A stretch of DNA of 64,000 nt from Nocardiopsis gilva YIM 90087 (GCF_002263495.1 NZ_CP022753.1:5944312-6008311); one strand, 5' to 3'; shown: positions 1 through 7,751, counted from the stretch's first letter. Numbers and translations: made by a program. The notes: generated by a model not told the origin, from the sequence alone.

Positions 1-227
1 TCCTGGGCCAGGTCGTGACCGCAGATCCGCGCCTGGCCGCTGTCAGCGGCAATCAGTGTCGACAGGATCTTCACCATGGTGGTCTTGCCAGCGCCGTTGG
101 GTCCGAGCAGCGAGAAGATCGTCCCAGCGGGGATGTCCAGGTCGATGCCGTCCAGCACGACGTGGTCGCCGAAGGACTTGCGCAGTCCGGTGGCCGTGAC
201 GGCCGCTGGTGGCGTGTGTCGGGTCAT
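1..227 (-). CDS. ABC transporter ATP-binding protein, DrrA-like (N-terminal part only)
   Basis: The reverse strand reads from an ATG at 227 out of the window's left edge, giving 75 residues. A Walker A loop (LLGPNGAGKTTMVKIL) sits at about residues 43-58 and is preceded by the usual ABC start (LRKSFGDHVVLDGIDLDIPAG). The sequence most resembles daunorubicin-resistance type ATPases, which pair with a membrane permease to export a drug or lipid. It lies downstream of a DUF4097 gene and a ribbon-helix-helix gene on the same strand, so the three probably form one operon. The signature and Walker B motifs lie outside the window, so the subfamily is an inference. Confidence 0.9.
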   Translation of the reverse strand, partial: MTRHTPPAAVTATGLRKSFGDHVVLDGIDLDIPAGTIFSLLGPNGAGKTTMVKILSTLIAADSGQARICGHDLAQ

Positions 228-323
228 GTCTGCCTCGTTTCTCGTTCACCGCGATCGCGCTCCGCATGCTCACGTCACCGGAGAGCCCGCAGAGGCTCGC
301 GGACACCAAGGGGTCAGAGGGGC

Positions 324-1118
324 TCAGGCGCGGCGGACCACGATGTCGCCGTAGACGCTGCGGGCGCGCACCTCGACGGTCTCTTCGGCGGTGCCCGGGC
401 CCTCGGCCGCCTCCAGGGAGCTGCTCAGGGCGCCGTGCTTGGAGGAGGCGTCCAGCCAGGCCGCGGTGCCTTCGCGGACGCCGACCTCGATCTCTCCGTA
501 GGAGGTTTCGATGTCCACGCGGCTGCGGACTACCTCGCCGATCCGGACGCTTCCGTGGGTGGCCCTCGCGTGGACGGAGTCCAGGGCGCGCTGGGCGCTG
601 ATGTGCCCGTGGGCGGTGTTCATCCGCAGCTTGCCGCTGACCGTGCCGAGGGTGATGGCACCGCTGGACGTCTTGACCACGGCGCGGCCGTCGATCTCGT
701 GGGCGCGGATCCAGCCGTCCGTCGAGGTGAGTTCGGCGTTTCCGGTCAGCCGGTCCAGCGCGATGTTGCCGCTGGAGGCAGTGATCTCGGCGGACCCGAG
801 GTCGCCTTCGCAGCGGACGTTGGCGTGCCTGGCCTGGGCGTGGAGCAGCGAGCCGCGCGGCAGATCGATGGTCACGTCCGCCATGCCCTTGCGCAGCATC
901 GAGCCCAGCACGGTGTTTCCGGAGTCCTTCACCAGCAGGCGGCCTCCGGCGCACTCGATCTGGATCTGTTCGGCGACCCGCACGTCGACGTCCTTGGCGG
1001 CGTCGCGGGGGCGGACCTCGACGGTCGTGTCGGAGCGGTCGCCGGCGTTGATCTGGACGGCGCCGACGAGGAGGTCGATCTCGGCGGTAATGGGTTCGGG
1101 TGTGTCGAAAGTTGGCAT
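324..1118 (-). CDS. DUF4097 family beta-strand repeat protein
   Basis: This 264-residue protein starts at an ATG preceded by CTGGAGACAGCC, a good ribosome binding site. An upstream in-frame extension is Arg/Pro rich and looks like shadow sequence, so it was excluded. The body is a run of short beta-type repeats of the kind 'VxVRxxxGxI', for example SGNIALDRLTGNAELTS and SSGAITLGTVSGKLRM, which is typical of DUF4097 beta-solenoid domains. No signal peptide or membrane segment is visible. In actinobacteria this family often lies between a small ribbon-helix-helix regulator and a DrrA-type ABC transporter, as here. Its biochemical role is not established. Confidence 0.88.
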   Translation of the reverse strand: MPTFDTPEPITAEIDLLVGAVQINAGDRSDTTVEVRPRDAAKDVDVRVAEQIQIECAGGRLLVKDSGNTVLGSMLRKGMADVTIDLPRGSLLHAQARHANVRCEGDLGSAEITASSGNIALDRLTGNAELTSTDGWIRAHEIDGRAVVKTSSGAITLGTVSGKLRMNTAHGHISAQRALDSVHARATHGSVRIGEVVRSRVDIETSYGEIEVGVREGTAAWLDASSKHGALSSSLEAAEGPGTAEETVEVRARSVYGDIVVRRA

Positions 1119-1191
1119 GGCTGTCTCCAGGTCATGGCGGTGGTGGGCGTCTCCGCTGGTGGGAGACGTAGTGGAAATGGGGCGGGGGCGG

Positions 1192-1752
1192 CTAGCGGAC
1201 CCAGCCGGTGTAGCCTCGTCCGACCTGGCGGCCCGCGCCCCGATCGGGCCGTCGAGCGCCGGTGTCGAGCCCGGCGGCAACTGCGCGCACCAGCCAGGCG
1301 TTGACCGACAGCCCTTCGCGGCGGGCGGCCTCCTCGACCTGAGGCTTGAGGTGGACGGGCAGGCGCAGGGTGACCCGCGACGTGCCGCCGTCCTCGGCGT
1401 CATGCGGCTGCGACTCCGCAACGGGCCCGGCCTCCGCCGCGGCCTCGCCCGACGAGGGCCGCGGCGACGCGAGGCCCCCGTCGGAGGGACCGTCGACCGG
1501 TTCGTCCGTCGGCGGTGGCGTCACAATGAAGTCAGTCTGACCCCCTCGCAGCCGAACCTCGACCGAACCAGGAGCGAAATCGCGGGTGATCTCGTCGGCG
1601 GCCTCGGAAAGCGCATCCAGTAAGGCCAGTCGCGCAGCCGGCTCCAGCGCCGCCGCCAGCCGCTCAGCGACCGCCCGAGCATCCTCGTTGCCAGCTTCGG
1701 CGGCCACCACGAGCTGGCGGCGGAGGTTGTCCACATACGGCATCAGATCCAT
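1192..1752 (-). CDS. Ribbon-helix-helix (Arc/HicB-like) DNA-binding regulator
   Basis: This 186-residue protein has a C-terminal ribbon-helix-helix motif at about residues 123-162 (TSRVTLRLPVHLKPQVEEAA, then REGLSVNAWLVRAV). The N-terminal half is a helical region (AEAGNEDARAVAERLAAALE) of a type found with the DUF4097 family. The two are joined by an acidic, Pro/Ser-rich linker at about residues 75-120. It is the first gene of the likely operon with DUF4097 and the ABC ATPase. Two TGACGTCA palindromes lie just upstream of its start, suggesting autoregulation. No toxin gene is adjacent, so a transcriptional regulator is more likely than an antitoxin. Confidence 0.82.
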   Translation of the reverse strand: MDLMPYVDNLRRQLVVAAEAGNEDARAVAERLAAALEPAARLALLDALSEAADEITRDFAPGSVEVRLRGGQTDFIVTPPPTDEPVDGPSDGGLASPRPSSGEAAAEAGPVAESQPHDAEDGGTSRVTLRLPVHLKPQVEEAARREGLSVNAWLVRAVAAGLDTGARRPDRGAGRQVGRGYTGWVR

Positions 1753-1762
1753 GACTTCACTA

Positions 1763-1781
1763 TGACGTCATCATGACGTCA
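1763..1781. promoter_or_regulatory. Paired TGACGTCA operator upstream of the ribbon-helix-helix gene
   Basis: TGACGTCA occurs at 1763-1770 and again at 1774-1781. Each is a perfect 8-bp palindrome, and the two are 11 bp apart, close to one helical turn. A further half site (ACGTCAA) follows. They lie 11-30 bases upstream of the start codon at 1752. Tandem short palindromes at helical spacing are the usual target of cooperative ribbon-helix-helix dimers. Confidence 0.7.
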
Positions 1782-1914
1782 CGTCAAGCCGAATTTGATG
1801 CACATTGACGCCACCCCGCGTCTTCCGATGAATCACTTCAGGCTGCCCGGAGACCCCGATGACGGGTTCGCCCTGTAGTTCTGGCGTACTGTGAGGGTCG
1901 TCGCCGGACATCGG

Positions 1915-2145
1915 CTAACGCTGAAGCCCTCTGGCCTGACCAGGTGCTTTCCTAACCCAGAAGAAGCTGCCACCCCACATGTCACCCACCGTGTAGCCGC
2001 AAGGAAACAGGGCGTCGGGGAGGATGTGCTGGTTGACGCCGGTGATCCAGGCTCGGCCCTCGATCAAGGGGATCACGGCGTCGCGTCCGGCGGACCGGAC
2101 CCGCTCGTGCAGTATGCCCTTGAACGTGATGCCGAGGACGCCCTG
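1915..2145 (-). pseudogene. Proline racemase / hydroxyproline epimerase C-terminal remnant
   Basis: The reverse strand holds about 75 open codons that match the C-terminal end of the proline racemase family: GITFKGILHERV, then IEGRAWITGVNQHILPDALF, then GYTVGDMWG. In intact members this block ends a roughly 330-residue enzyme. Here nothing upstream in any frame continues the family and there is no start codon, so only the tail survives. It ends at a stop at 1915-1917. Confidence 0.7.
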
Positions 2146-2151
2146 GCGAGA

Positions 2152-2283
2152 TTACTCCCGGTGGGTTTCCCCGACCCGCCCGCCGAACCCGTCGCGCCCA
2201 CGTCCGAGCACCGGCCCCGGCGAGGTCATGGACGAGGTGCCTGGCGCGTTGCCGGTGGCTCCGGTGATGACGTACGTGCTCAC
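2152..2283 (-). pseudogene. Truncated NAD(P)-binding (NmrA/SDR-type) gene start
   Basis: A GTG at 2283 follows a good ribosome binding site (AGGGAGAGAAAG) and encodes STYVITGATGN, the first strand and glycine loop of an NAD(P)-binding Rossmann protein. After about 11 residues the sequence stops resembling the family, and the frame ends at residue 43. It sits 24 bases after the MFS gene on the same strand, so it was probably the second gene of that operon before a deletion joined it to the proline racemase remnant. Confidence 0.55.
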
Positions 2284-2307
2284 CTTTCTCTCCCTGTTCG
2301 GGAGCGC

Positions 2308-3780
2308 CTACCTATGCGCCTGCTGTCGCTCGCCCGCAGGATCCGCGTCGGACGCCGTGTCCAGGGCCGTCGACGGGATTTCCTGCAGGCGGCCCGGCAG
2401 CAACGGGCTGGCGGCCAGGATGACCACGGCCACCGCCAAGAGGAACCAGTTGACCTGCTGGAAGCCGCCGATCCCGCCGGATACCCCGCCCGCTCCCGCG
2501 GCCGCGAGGATCAGGGCGGCGCAGGCGACGCCGAGTGCGCCGCCGAGCTGGTTGAGGTTGTAGAGCACGGAGCTGCCCTGCGGCACCTTCTCGGCGGGCA
2601 GCGTCCGGTACAGGGATCCCATGGTCGGCGCACCCACAGCGCCCAGACCGAATCCGATGACCAATGCCGCCAGGGCCGACCACGCCTCCCCGCTCTCGGC
2701 TCCGATGCGGGTGAGAGCGAACGCGCCCGCCGCCGCCAGCACCGCGCCGCCCTGTACCAGGCTGCGCGCCCCCAGCCTGTCGCTGAGCCTCCCGGCGATG
2801 GGCATCGCGAAAGCCGATCCCAGCCCCAGCGGGGCCACCAGCAGCCCGGCGCCGCCAGCGCCGTGATCGTGGATGATCTGGTAGTAGAGGGGCAGCGCGA
2901 AGAGCCCTGCATAGGTGCCCAGGCCCACGAGCCCCTGCACGGTCACGCTCGCGGCGAAGCTGCGGCTGGTGAAGAGGCGCACGTCGATCAGCGGCTCGGT
3001 CGTCCGGACACGCAGCGCGTGGACCACGTACCCGAAAAGCAGGGCGAGTCCGATGGAGAGCGGGGCCAGCACCGCGGGCGCAGCGAACTCCGCGTGCTCG
3101 CCTGCCTGGGTGAGCGCGAGGACGGTCGCGGCGAATCCGGGCGCCAGCAGCAGGAAGCCAACGATGTCGAGCGGCGTGCGCGCGTCCTGCTCCCCGGGCG
3201 GGTCGGTCGGGATCACGCGCAGCGCGAGCATGAAGGCGACGATGCCGATGGGCAGGTTGATGTAGAACATCGAGCGCCAGCCCATGGAGTCGAGCAGGAG
3301 GCCGCCAAGCACTGGGCCGAGCACCGGACCCAGTGACAGCACGACGCCCATCATGCCCATAACCCGTCCCGCACGGCTCGGGCCGGCGGCCCGAGCCAGG
3401 ATCACCAGCACCAGCGGGTCGAGAATGCCTGCGCCGGCGCCTTGGACCACCCGAAAGAGAACGAGGCTCTCCACGCTCCAGGAGAGCGCCGAGGCGAGCG
3501 AGGCCGCCACGAAGAGGACGAGACCAAACAGCCACAGCCGCTTCACGCCGAATCTGCGGACGGCCCAGCTGGTGATGGGGATGGTGACGGTGAGCGCGAG
3601 CAGATAGCCGGTCGAGGCCCAACTGATCACGCTGAGCGAGCTGCCGAACGCTTGGGAGAGCGTGTCGGCTGCGACGGTGACCATGGTGCTGTCGAGGATC
3701 CCCATGATCCCGCCCAGCAGAGTCACACCGATCAGCCGTAGGAGCGCGGTGTCCAGGCGGTCGTCTCTGACTTGAGTCAT
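2308..3780 (-). CDS. MFS drug exporter, EmrB/QacA (DHA2) type
   Basis: This 490-residue integral membrane protein has the hydrophobic pattern of about 14 transmembrane segments. It carries family motifs such as GILDSTMVTVA in helix 1, GAGAGILDPLVLV, and the motif C-like stretch GPVLGPVLGGLLLDSMGWRS (about residues 155-175). DHA2 proteins export drugs or dyes by proton antiport. The start at 3780 has a GGGAG ribosome binding site. The gene is divergent from a TetR-family regulator, and the shared 145-bp gap holds two matching operators, so it is probably repressed by that TetR and induced by its substrate. Confidence 0.92.
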   Translation of the reverse strand: MTQVRDDRLDTALLRLIGVTLLGGIMGILDSTMVTVAADTLSQAFGSSLSVISWASTGYLLALTVTIPITSWAVRRFGVKRLWLFGLVLFVAASLASALSWSVESLVLFRVVQGAGAGILDPLVLVILARAAGPSRAGRVMGMMGVVLSLGPVLGPVLGGLLLDSMGWRSMFYINLPIGIVAFMLALRVIPTDPPGEQDARTPLDIVGFLLLAPGFAATVLALTQAGEHAEFAAPAVLAPLSIGLALLFGYVVHALRVRTTEPLIDVRLFTSRSFAASVTVQGLVGLGTYAGLFALPLYYQIIHDHGAGGAGLLVAPLGLGSAFAMPIAGRLSDRLGARSLVQGGAVLAAAGAFALTRIGAESGEAWSALAALVIGFGLGAVGAPTMGSLYRTLPAEKVPQGSSVLYNLNQLGGALGVACAALILAAAGAGGVSGGIGGFQQVNWFLLAVAVVILAASPLLPGRLQEIPSTALDTASDADPAGERQQAHR

Positions 3781-3815
3781 GCGGCTCCCATTCCGCTACC
3801 AGTTCGTGCAATTTA

Positions 3816-3833
3816 TTGAACCAATCGGTTCAA
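3816..3833. promoter_or_regulatory. TetR operator 1 (MFS side)
   Basis: TTGAACC-AATC-GGTTCAA is a perfect 7-bp inverted repeat with a 4-bp spacer. It lies between the divergent MFS exporter and TetR genes and matches a second copy at 3879-3896. Confidence 0.8.
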
Positions 3834-3878
3834 GTTAACTAACGGAACTAACTCGGGGCAACCGAATTTGGAAATATC

Positions 3879-3896
3879 TTGAACCGGATGGTTCAG
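3879..3896. promoter_or_regulatory. TetR operator 2 (regulator side)
   Basis: TTGAACC-GGAT-GGTTCAG repeats operator 1 with one arm mismatch. The centres are 63 bp apart, about six helical turns, so two dimers would lie on the same DNA face. It sits 30 bp before the TetR start codon, consistent with autorepression. Confidence 0.8.
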
Positions 3897-3925
3897 TCTG
3901 AGGAGTAGAGCGGTACGATGCCGCT

Positions 3926-4591
3926 GTGAACGCAGCCAAGACCTCAGAAACGGGGAGCCGCAGCAGCCCCCGCGGGCGCATCGACAAACGGCAGGCGATC
4001 CTGGACGCCGCGTTCCGAGTCTTTGCCCGGGACGGGTACGGACAGTCCTGCGTGCGCGAGATCGCAGATGAGGCCAGGGTGGCCAAGCCCACCGTTTACA
4101 ACCACCTCGGCGACAAGGAGACTCTCTTCCACGAGGCCTTGCAGGCGGCCGTGGGCCGAACAGTCGATCGATCGCTGGCCGCGCTCGACAAGCTGCGCGG
4201 ATCTGAGGGCGACCTGCGTGCCACGCTGGAAGAGGTAGGGCACCTACTGCTGCAGAACCACTGCTGCGCCGAATCGCAGGCGCTACGCCGACTGCTCAAC
4301 GCCGAAGCCGCACGCTTCCCCGACCTGTTGAACGAGATCCAGAGTGCGGGAGCCCAGCGCATCCAGAACGCCCTCGCCGACCGCCTGGCCCGGCTCGCAC
4401 TCGCCAAGCGGCTGAACATCGCCGACCCCGAACAGGCGAGCGAGCAGTTCCTCGCGCTACTCACCGGTCCCATGGAGCTGCGTTCCCGGCTCGGGACCCG
4501 ACAGGTCCCCGACACCGAGCTGCGTTCCGTGGCCGGAGCCGCCCGCGACACCTTCCTGCTCGCCTACGCGCCCCAGGGCGAGGCCGACTGA
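3926..4591 (+). CDS. TetR family transcriptional regulator of the MFS exporter
   Basis: This 221-residue protein starts at a GTG, because the ATG at 3917 meets a stop after two codons. The N-terminal TetR helix-turn-helix is at about residues 18-62 (DAAFRVFARDGYGQ, then VREIADEARVAKPTVYNHLG, then DKETLFHEAL). The C-terminal helices form the usual ligand and dimer domain of the AcrR/TetR_C type. No ribosome binding site is seen at normal distance, so the transcript may be leaderless. The two TTGAACC-N4-GGTTCAA sites in the divergent promoter are its likely targets. Confidence 0.93.
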   Translation: MNAAKTSETGSRSSPRGRIDKRQAILDAAFRVFARDGYGQSCVREIADEARVAKPTVYNHLGDKETLFHEALQAAVGRTVDRSLAALDKLRGSEGDLRATLEEVGHLLLQNHCCAESQALRRLLNAEAARFPDLLNEIQSAGAQRIQNALADRLARLALAKRLNIADPEQASEQFLALLTGPMELRSRLGTRQVPDTELRSVAGAARDTFLLAYAPQGEAD

Positions 4592-4671
4592 ACCGGCCGG
4601 GAGAACGCAGGGCGAGAAGTGACGAGCAGCGGCCGGTGCGATCCGCATGTTTTCAAGGGAGGACGGTAGTC

Positions 4672-5022
4672 ATGGCCACTGCACTGATTGCTGATCCGGA
4701 CAAGGGCCTCGGCCTAGAAACCGCCCGAAGGCTGATCGCCGCTGGCCACACCGTCTTCCTGGGTTCCCGAGACCCGGAACAGGACCGGTCGGCAGCGGAG
4801 GAGACAGGCGGGCGCGCCGTTCAACTCGATGTGACCAGCGACGCCTCAGTCCGGGATACGGCGAACACGATCGCGGACCAGACCGGACACCTCGACGTCC
4901 TGGTCAACAACGCCGGAATCACCGGACCGCTCCAGCCACACACGCGGGACACACATCCCATCGGGATTGGGCTTCGTCGATTCGTTTCCGAACTAAGCCG
5001 AGCTTCCGCACATGCGTGCTAG
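4672..5022 (+). pseudogene. Truncated short-chain dehydrogenase/reductase
   Basis: The start (ATG after GGGAGGA) is good, and the first 90 residues read as an SDR: a Rossmann start with a glycine-rich loop (DKGLGLETARRLIAAGH), the cofactor-selecting GSRDP, and the NNAG motif (LDVLVNNAGIT). After PLQPHT the frame leaves the family and ends at residue 116, before the catalytic Ser-Tyr-Lys. SDRs are about 230-280 residues, so this is a 3' deletion. It may have been part of the exporter/TetR neighbourhood. Confidence 0.72.
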
Positions 5023-5060
5023 AAGCCCCCAAAGACAGCGCTTATGTGAAGAGAGTAACC

Positions 5061-5243
5061 ATGCAGCTTCTGATGACGTGTGCCCGGTGTAGAAAGCGCA
5101 TGTATTCTTGGCGGCGTCTACCTTGTGCAGCGCTGCACAAATGCGCTGGCCAGCGAGGACATAGGCAAAGCCCCGACACGGCTTGGGAGGCAGCGCCGGG
5201 GCTTTACCATCTGCGGCCGACCCCCCCTGCGGGGTCGGCCTAG
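5061..5243 (+). CDS. Small Cys-rich hypothetical protein (doubtful)
   Basis: An ATG at 5061 behind GAAGAGAGTAACC opens a 60-codon frame. The first 35 residues have regularly spaced cysteines (TCARCRKRMYSWRRLPC, then HKCAGQRGH), suggesting a small zinc-binding fold. The C-terminal third runs through two strong hairpins, which is odd for a gene and suggests either a readthrough tail or a decayed frame. No family was recognised. Confidence 0.3.
   Translation: MQLLMTCARCRKRMYSWRRLPCAALHKCAGQRGHRQSPDTAWEAAPGLYHLRPTPPAGSA
5167..5205 (+). terminator. Hairpin, possible terminator
   Basis: AAAGCCCCG at 5167-5175 pairs perfectly with CGGGGCTTT at 5197-5205 across a 21-base loop. Read on the plus strand the second arm ends in three T residues. 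It would end transcription from the truncated SDR region. Confidence 0.5.
5215..5240 (-). terminator. Perfect 10-bp hairpin ending the 32-residue peptide gene
   Basis: GGCCGACCCC at 5215-5224 pairs with GGGGTCGGCC at 5231-5240 across a 6-base loop. On the minus strand it begins at the last base of the stop codon of the small gene at 5240-5338, so it looks like that gene's terminator. Confidence 0.7.
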
Positions 5244-5338
5244 CTCTTGGCCACGTCGATCAAGAGCCTGACCAGCACTTCAAGGAATCGCCAGAAGTCT
5301 GGCAGCTTCCAAAACTGGTCACTGGGCTTCGGCTCCAT
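5240..5338 (-). CDS. 32-residue hydrophobic peptide, function unknown
   Basis: On the minus strand an ATG at 5338 lies two bases after AGAAGGAGGG, one of the strongest ribosome binding sites in the window. It encodes MEPKPSDQFWKLPDFWR followed by FLEVLVRLLIDVAKS and a stop. The second half is an amphipathic to hydrophobic helix of about 15 residues with a C-terminal basic residue, and there are three Trp or Phe-Trp positions before it. The stop codon abuts a perfect terminator hairpin. This compact ribosome binding site, peptide and terminator layout resembles type I toxin or small membrane-protein genes, but no family was recognised and no antisense RNA could be proved. Confidence 0.6.
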   Translation of the reverse strand: MEPKPSDQFWKLPDFWRFLEVLVRLLIDVAKS

Positions 5339-5719
5339 AGCCCTCCTTCTGCCATACGGTTCCTAGTGCAACCGGCTGTCGGTGACCGCCAGCGCTAGCG
5401 ACCCGTCGGTCACCTGCGGCAGGGAGGCGTCAAGCTTCCGCCAAAGCCAACGTATCGCCACTGGGGCTGGCCGAGGACTCAACCTTTTCGCGAAACTGCA
5501 CGTCAGGGCCAATAATGGCCAATTTCGCAGCGGCTCACGCGTTCCTGACCAGCACCTTTAGGAACCCCTTTCTAACAGGGTTGCAGCCCACCCCCACAGA
5601 AGTGTTATAAGTCACATTCTAGAGAGCTGTGCTCATGCCGCCGACTGTGCTGGCACACTCTCGTGCGACCTTGGTGGCGAAGGAGTAGGTGGGAGGAGGA
5701 AACCGGATCGCTTGTACAT
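5339..5719. other. Intergenic stretch with no recognised gene
   Basis: No gene with a plausible start, codon use and family match was seen. A loose inverted repeat (GTGACCG near 5374 and CGGTCAC near 5406) is present. The lower-GC base composition differs from the flanking genes and fits decayed accessory DNA. Confidence 0.4.
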
Positions 5720-6060
5720 CTACCGTTTAATTAGCTTCGACCATGCGTTCGCACCTGCCGTGCCACCGTTGTGGTCACGGCAGGTCACGGCCACGACGTC
5801 GCGGCCCTGGCCGAGGCCACGAGTGAAGGCATGCCGTTCGAAGAGGTCATCCTCACTACCGGTGGTGGTCCACTCCTTGAGAATCCTAATGTCGTCCGGG
5901 GCGAGTGACAGCATCCGAGCGAAGCCACGAATCGTGTGCGGTGAGCCGGGCCATCCCGGGGCACACCGCAGTCAGGTCGGCGCCCCTCCGGCGCTCCTCG
6001 GCGGTGAGCCTTGCGAGCTCGACCAAGAGCGGTCTGGTGGTGTCATACCGCCTCAGCAAC
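5720..6060 (-). pseudogene. Unrecognised decayed reading frames
   Basis: Two protein-like minus-strand frames follow each other. One runs from about 6060 to 5886 (LLVELARLTAEERRRGADLT, then ARLTAHDSWLRSDA). The other runs from 5914 to 5720 (LAPDDIRILKEWTTTGSEDD, then FERHAFTRGLGQGRDVV). They overlap in different frames near 5900, as expected for one gene broken by a frameshift. No start with a ribosome binding site was found and the family is unknown. Confidence 0.35.
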
Positions 6061-6178
6061 CCCTTTGACCGGCAGCGTTGCTACGACGACATGACGCCAG
6101 CCTGCAACGTGGTTGATGCCGTTATCGGCTAGGACAGAGGGAAGACAGGTGTTGAGGCGCGTGTTTTAGCGTCCCCAT

Positions 6179-6646
6179 TTATTCTTCGCGATCGAAGTGA
6201 AGGAGAGGCACGTCATAGAGCGCAGGGTTCGGTATCCGCCGCATTTGTGGCGAGGTGATCTCGACGAGAACCATCTCGGTGAGGAACTGGACCTCGGCGG
6301 CCAGGAGGTGGCTGGTGTGTCCGGTAGCGCTGTGTTCCTTGAGGCCGACGGAGACGTGGACGTGGGGCGAGATCGTGTCATTGGCCTCGTCGTGGGCGAT
6401 GGTGCCGCCGCCCACGGCCTCGACGTTGGTCAGGTGGACCTTTGACCAGACGGGCGCTAGTGGATCGGTGAGCTGCTCACAGGTACCGACGATGTCGACG
6501 TGCGCGAAGCCCGCGATGAACATCGGGATGTAGCCCTGGCGGACGTTGTTGGTACGGCAGAACGCGTTCAGAGTCTCGAAGAAGTTCTCGCCGTGGTCGA
6601 AGACGACACCGAAGGTGCGGCCCGGGGTCAGTTCATGGCTGCGCAC
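6179..6646 (-). CDS. PPC/DUF296 domain protein
   Basis: This 155-residue protein consists of a single PPC (plants and prokaryotes conserved, DUF296) domain. It opens with FGVVFDHGENFFETLNAFC, has the central glycine strand pattern with GTIAHDEAND, and ends with the metal-type histidines TISPHVHVSVGLKEHSATGH and LTEMVLVEI. The three histidines of HVHVS...H match the metal site of bacterial PPC proteins, which form trimers. Their role in bacteria is poorly known; plant members bind DNA through extra AT-hooks that are absent here. It follows the asparaginase gene by 54 bases on the same strand, so the two are probably co-transcribed. Confidence 0.85.
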   Translation of the reverse strand: MRSHELTPGRTFGVVFDHGENFFETLNAFCRTNNVRQGYIPMFIAGFAHVDIVGTCEQLTDPLAPVWSKVHLTNVEAVGGGTIAHDEANDTISPHVHVSVGLKEHSATGHTSHLLAAEVQFLTEMVLVEITSPQMRRIPNPALYDVPLLHFDREE

Positions 6647-6700
6647 GTCGTTCCTCGTTCCTTTCCGTCGCGGAGCAGAGGGGAGATGGTGGTGGCCAGG

Positions 6701-7714
6701 TCAGCCCTGGCCGTAGGCTCCTGCCCTCCTGAACACCTCGGCGATCGATCCACCGTCATGACCAGTGGCCAGGAGTGACCAGAGCAGGATGCGCGACTTT
6801 AGTGGGTCCAGGAACCCGGCGCGGATCAGCCCCTGTTCCAGCAGGTCGCTTTCGGAGCCGGGGAACCCGTAGGTGGAGGACAGGCCGGGGCCCGAGCCGG
6901 CACGCGAGGCAAGGACGACCGGGATGTGTTCGGCTAGCTCGCTGAGAACCGGAACGAGGCCCTGCGGGACGTGGCCGACGCCGAATGCCGCGACGACCAG
7001 GCCGTCCGCCCACGCGGCGAGATCGTGAACGAGGGCGCCGTCGTCGCCGAACACAACGGTCACCAGGGCCACGCGGGGATCGGTGTGCAGTGCAGTGAGG
7101 TCGAGGGTGGCGCGGGCGGCGGGCAGACGGCTGAGGAAGTGCGGGTTGCCTTCGACGAGGTGGCCCAAGGGGCCGGTATTGGGGGACTGAAAGGTGTGGC
7201 CGCTGGTGGCGTGGGTCTTGCGGACGTGGCGCGCGGCGTGGATTTCGTCGGCGAGCACGACGAGCACCCCGTGGTCCCGCGAACCCGGGTGGGCGGCGGT
7301 CTGCACGGCCGCGAGCAGGTTCGCTGGGCCATCGGCTCCGGCCAGGGTGGGGTTGCGCATGGCTCCTGTGACGACGACCGGCTGCGGCGCAGTGTGGAAC
7401 AGGTCGAGCAGGTAGCTGGTCTCCTCGATGGTGTCGGTGCCCTGGGTGACCACGATGCCATCGACGTCACCTGAGGCCAGTCGCTTGTCGATGTCGACTG
7501 CAAGAGCGGTCAGATCTGCGAAGCCCAGCGATGCACCGGGCAGGCGCCGAAAGTCGTTGACCTCGATGTCGATACCGGTGTCAGCGAGCCCGGGAACAGC
7601 GTCGAGGAGCTGGGCGGCAGACAACGAGGGGACGACGCCGCCCACGCCAGCCATCGCGATGGTGCCGCCCATGCCGTACACCGCTACCCGGCGACGAGGA
7701 ACCTGGTTCTGCAT
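6701..7714 (-). CDS. L-asparaginase
   Basis: This 337-residue protein has both asparaginase signature blocks: YGMGGTIAMAG near residue 13, carrying the first catalytic Thr, and GIVVTQGTDTIEETSYLLDL near residue 85, carrying the second Thr-Asp pair. A later conserved Lys is in HVRKTHATSGHTFQSPN. The start has a GGAAG ribosome binding site and there is no signal peptide, so it is cytoplasmic. It hydrolyses L-asparagine to aspartate and ammonia. It shares an operon with the PPC-domain gene. The next gene upstream on the same strand is the XRE regulator of the FxLD cluster, so a regulatory link is possible but unproved. Confidence 0.93.
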   Translation of the reverse strand: MQNQVPRRRVAVYGMGGTIAMAGVGGVVPSLSAAQLLDAVPGLADTGIDIEVNDFRRLPGASLGFADLTALAVDIDKRLASGDVDGIVVTQGTDTIEETSYLLDLFHTAPQPVVVTGAMRNPTLAGADGPANLLAAVQTAAHPGSRDHGVLVVLADEIHAARHVRKTHATSGHTFQSPNTGPLGHLVEGNPHFLSRLPAARATLDLTALHTDPRVALVTVVFGDDGALVHDLAAWADGLVVAAFGVGHVPQGLVPVLSELAEHIPVVLASRAGSGPGLSSTYGFPGSESDLLEQGLIRAGFLDPLKSRILLWSLLATGHDGGSIAEVFRRAGAYGQG

Positions 7715-7751
7715 TTCCGCTTCCTTCCGCGCCGATTCCTGTGCGGGCAGC

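Noticed and set aside
15-1304. Plus-strand frame of 429 codons opposite DUF4097
   Set aside because: It is antisense to the DUF4097 and RHH genes and has a shadow-type composition (Asp, Gly, Val, Arg).
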